A stretch of 64,000 bases of DNA, from the NCBI GenBank assembly GCA_020853705.1, contig JADYYK010000134.1, forward strand, positions 1-64,000. The letters run 5' to 3'. The stretch's first letter is position 1. Each line of letters opens with the position of its first letter. Shown here in pieces: positions 62,402-64,000 of the stretch. The position numbers and the translations under genes are program-made. This stretch comes from Deltaproteobacteria bacterium. Its GTDB lineage: Bacteria > Myxococcota_A > Polyangia > Haliangiales > JADYYK01. Below the pieces are notes generated by a model, which saw only the letters and a program-made list of their open reading frames with translations, did not search any database and was not told the origin of the DNA.

Positions 62402-63163
62402 CTAATGGCCGTGGTGCTTGGCTGGTGCGACGTAGCCGGCCTCGCGAGCCAGCCAGCGCACGACGTCGAGCGCGGACAGGATGCCGACGACCTCGCCACC
62501 CTCCCCCGTGATCACGATGCTGTGCACCCCCTCGTAGCCCATCAGGCCGGCCGCGCGGGCCAGCGAGGCGGTCTCCTCCAGCGTGAACACCATCGGGGTC
62601 ATGATGTCGCCCACGGTCGAGTTGCGCATGCGCTCGAGGTGGAAGCCGGCACCCAGCTCGACCTCGACGCCGCGGCTCTTCATGCGCAGCGGCTGGGTCG
62701 GCTCGTCCTCCTCGACGTTGCGACGCCCGAACTCCTGCACCAGGTCGGTCTTGGACACCATGCCGACCGGCTGCCCGGCGTGGTTGACCACCGGGACCGC
62801 GCTGATGTTGTGCTCGATCATGAGGGCGACCAGGCTCTCGATGTCGAGATCGGGACGCACGCACACCACCGCGGGCGTCATCACGGCCGCGATGGGCGGC
62901 TGCTCGCTGGTGGTCGGCTCGGGGCCCCCGTCGGGCGGGCGCGGCGCGACGCCGTCACAGCGCAGGAACGACTCGCGCCCGGTCTCGTCGATGCGAAAGC
63001 CCGAACAGGACACGCAGCTGACGCAGTCGGTCACCTCCATGCTCTGGCCGCGACGCTCGCAGAACACCGAGAGCTTGCGACTCGCCTCGCCCTCGCCCCC
63101 CACCGTGGTGCGCACACGCACCTCCAGCCATCGACCTTCAGTGGCTGAACCGTGTCGCTTCAT
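62402..63163 (-). CDS. CBS-pair protein with N-terminal Cys motif
   Basis: 253 residues from ATG 63163 with AGGAGG upstream. Residues about 20-75 contain [23 protein letters not shown] and a later FLRCDG: CxxCxxC plus two more Cys, a possible Fe-S or zinc site. The CBS pair spans about 90-250 ([70 protein letters not shown]). A combined redox and nucleotide sensor is plausible. First gene of an operon with cytochrome c, acyltransferase and epimerase. Confidence 0.88.
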   Translation of the reverse strand: MKRHGSATEGRWLEVRVRTTVGGEGEASRKLSVFCERRGQSMEVTDCVSCVSCSGFRIDETGRESFLRCDGVAPRPPDGGPEPTTSEQPPIAAVMTPAVVCVRPDLDIESLVALMIEHNISAVPVVNHAGQPVGMVSKTDLVQEFGRRNVEEDEPTQPLRMKSRGVEVELGAGFHLERMRNSTVGDIMTPMVFTLEETASLARAAGLMGYEGVHSIVITGEGGEVVGILSALDVVRWLAREAGYVAPAKHHGH

Positions 63164-63187
63164 GTCGGGCCTCCTGCGGCCAGGTAA

Positions 63188-63204
63188 TGGAAGACTCGTG
63201 CCAG
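63188..63204 (-). promoter_or_regulatory. Sigma-54-like promoter of the CBS/cytochrome c operon
   Basis: On the minus strand CTGGCACGAGTCTTCCA: perfect TGGCACG; the -12 element is TTCC rather than TTGC. Predicted start about 63177. The paired CGCA-N5-TGCG sites lie at -65 and -95, which supports the call despite the -12 mismatch. Confidence 0.55.
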
Positions 63205-63235
63205 CGTGGCGACCGGGGGTTTCGGGTGCCAAGCC

Positions 63236-63278
63236 CGCAGCGGTTGCGCGGGGCTGAAGGTCGCGTGCAGTGGTTGCG
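63236..63278. promoter_or_regulatory. Paired activator sites before the CBS/cytochrome c operon
   Basis: CGCA-GCGGT-TGCG (63236-63248, perfect) and TGCA-GTGGT-TGCG (63266-63278, one mismatch), exactly 30 bp apart. Confidence 0.65.
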
Positions 63279-63309
63279 CATGGCACCTGGGGGGTGGCAA
63301 GCTGACCCC

Positions 63310-64000
<691 letters not shown>

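Noticed and set aside
63281-63297. Sigma-54 promoter for the regulator at 63310
   Set aside because: TGGCAC is perfect, but the base pair at the -12 position is GT instead of GC, and the second CGCA-like site would almost touch the -24 box. The paired sites fit the leftward CBS operon better.

Overview
The window is very GC-rich (about 70%) and reads like a chromosome segment from a Myxococcota (deltaproteobacterial-type) bacterium. The clues are many short-signal lipoproteins with Asp/Ala/Gly-rich linkers after the lipobox, AgmX/PglI-type and MYXO-CTERM-like C-termini, an NtrC-type two-component signalling style, and large multiheme cytochromes. Genes are packed tightly. No tRNA, rRNA or CRISPR array was seen. 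One transposase tail sits at the left edge.

Left half (1-31 kb): mostly single genes, each with its own promoter. They encode secreted or lipid-anchored proteins (DUF4397-like, Kazal inhibitor, lactonase propeller, GH5, DUF2271, several unknowns) mixed with housekeeping-type enzymes: thymidine kinase, ferritin-like protein, GNAT, SRPBCC, DUF1993, an alpha-amylase-family glycosidase and a membrane-anchored condensation-type acyltransferase. Many of these genes have a TANNNT -10 box only 5-10 nt upstream of the start codon, so their mRNAs are probably leaderless.

Right half (31-64 kb): a coherent redox/oxygen signalling island. It holds two divergent universal stress proteins, a GlpT-like MFS transporter carrying a PDZ-like insert, a GAF histidine kinase, and a stressosome operon (globin-RsbR, RsbS, RsbT, RsbX-like phosphatase). 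These are followed by a globin-PAS histidine kinase, an NtrC-type sigma-54 activator and oxygen-independent HemN. A 2331-residue protein of unknown role comes next, then CBS and Usp-CBS proteins. After these lies a seven-gene operon for an extracellular electron-transfer conduit with 64 predicted c-type haem sites and a beta-barrel protein. The right end has a Cys-rich unknown, a CBS / cytochrome c / acyltransferase / epimerase operon, and a second NtrC-type regulator cut by the window edge.

How the parts connect: GG-N10-GC sigma-54 promoters lie in front of the usp genes, the globin kinase, its regulator, the Usp-CBS gene, the cytochrome operon, the Cys-rich unknown and the CBS/cytochrome c operon. 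Most are accompanied by inverted repeats CGCA-N5-TGCG centred near -64 and -94. I infer that the globin sensors and NtrC-type regulators control stress proteins and the multiheme electron conduit as one oxygen- or redox-responsive regulon.
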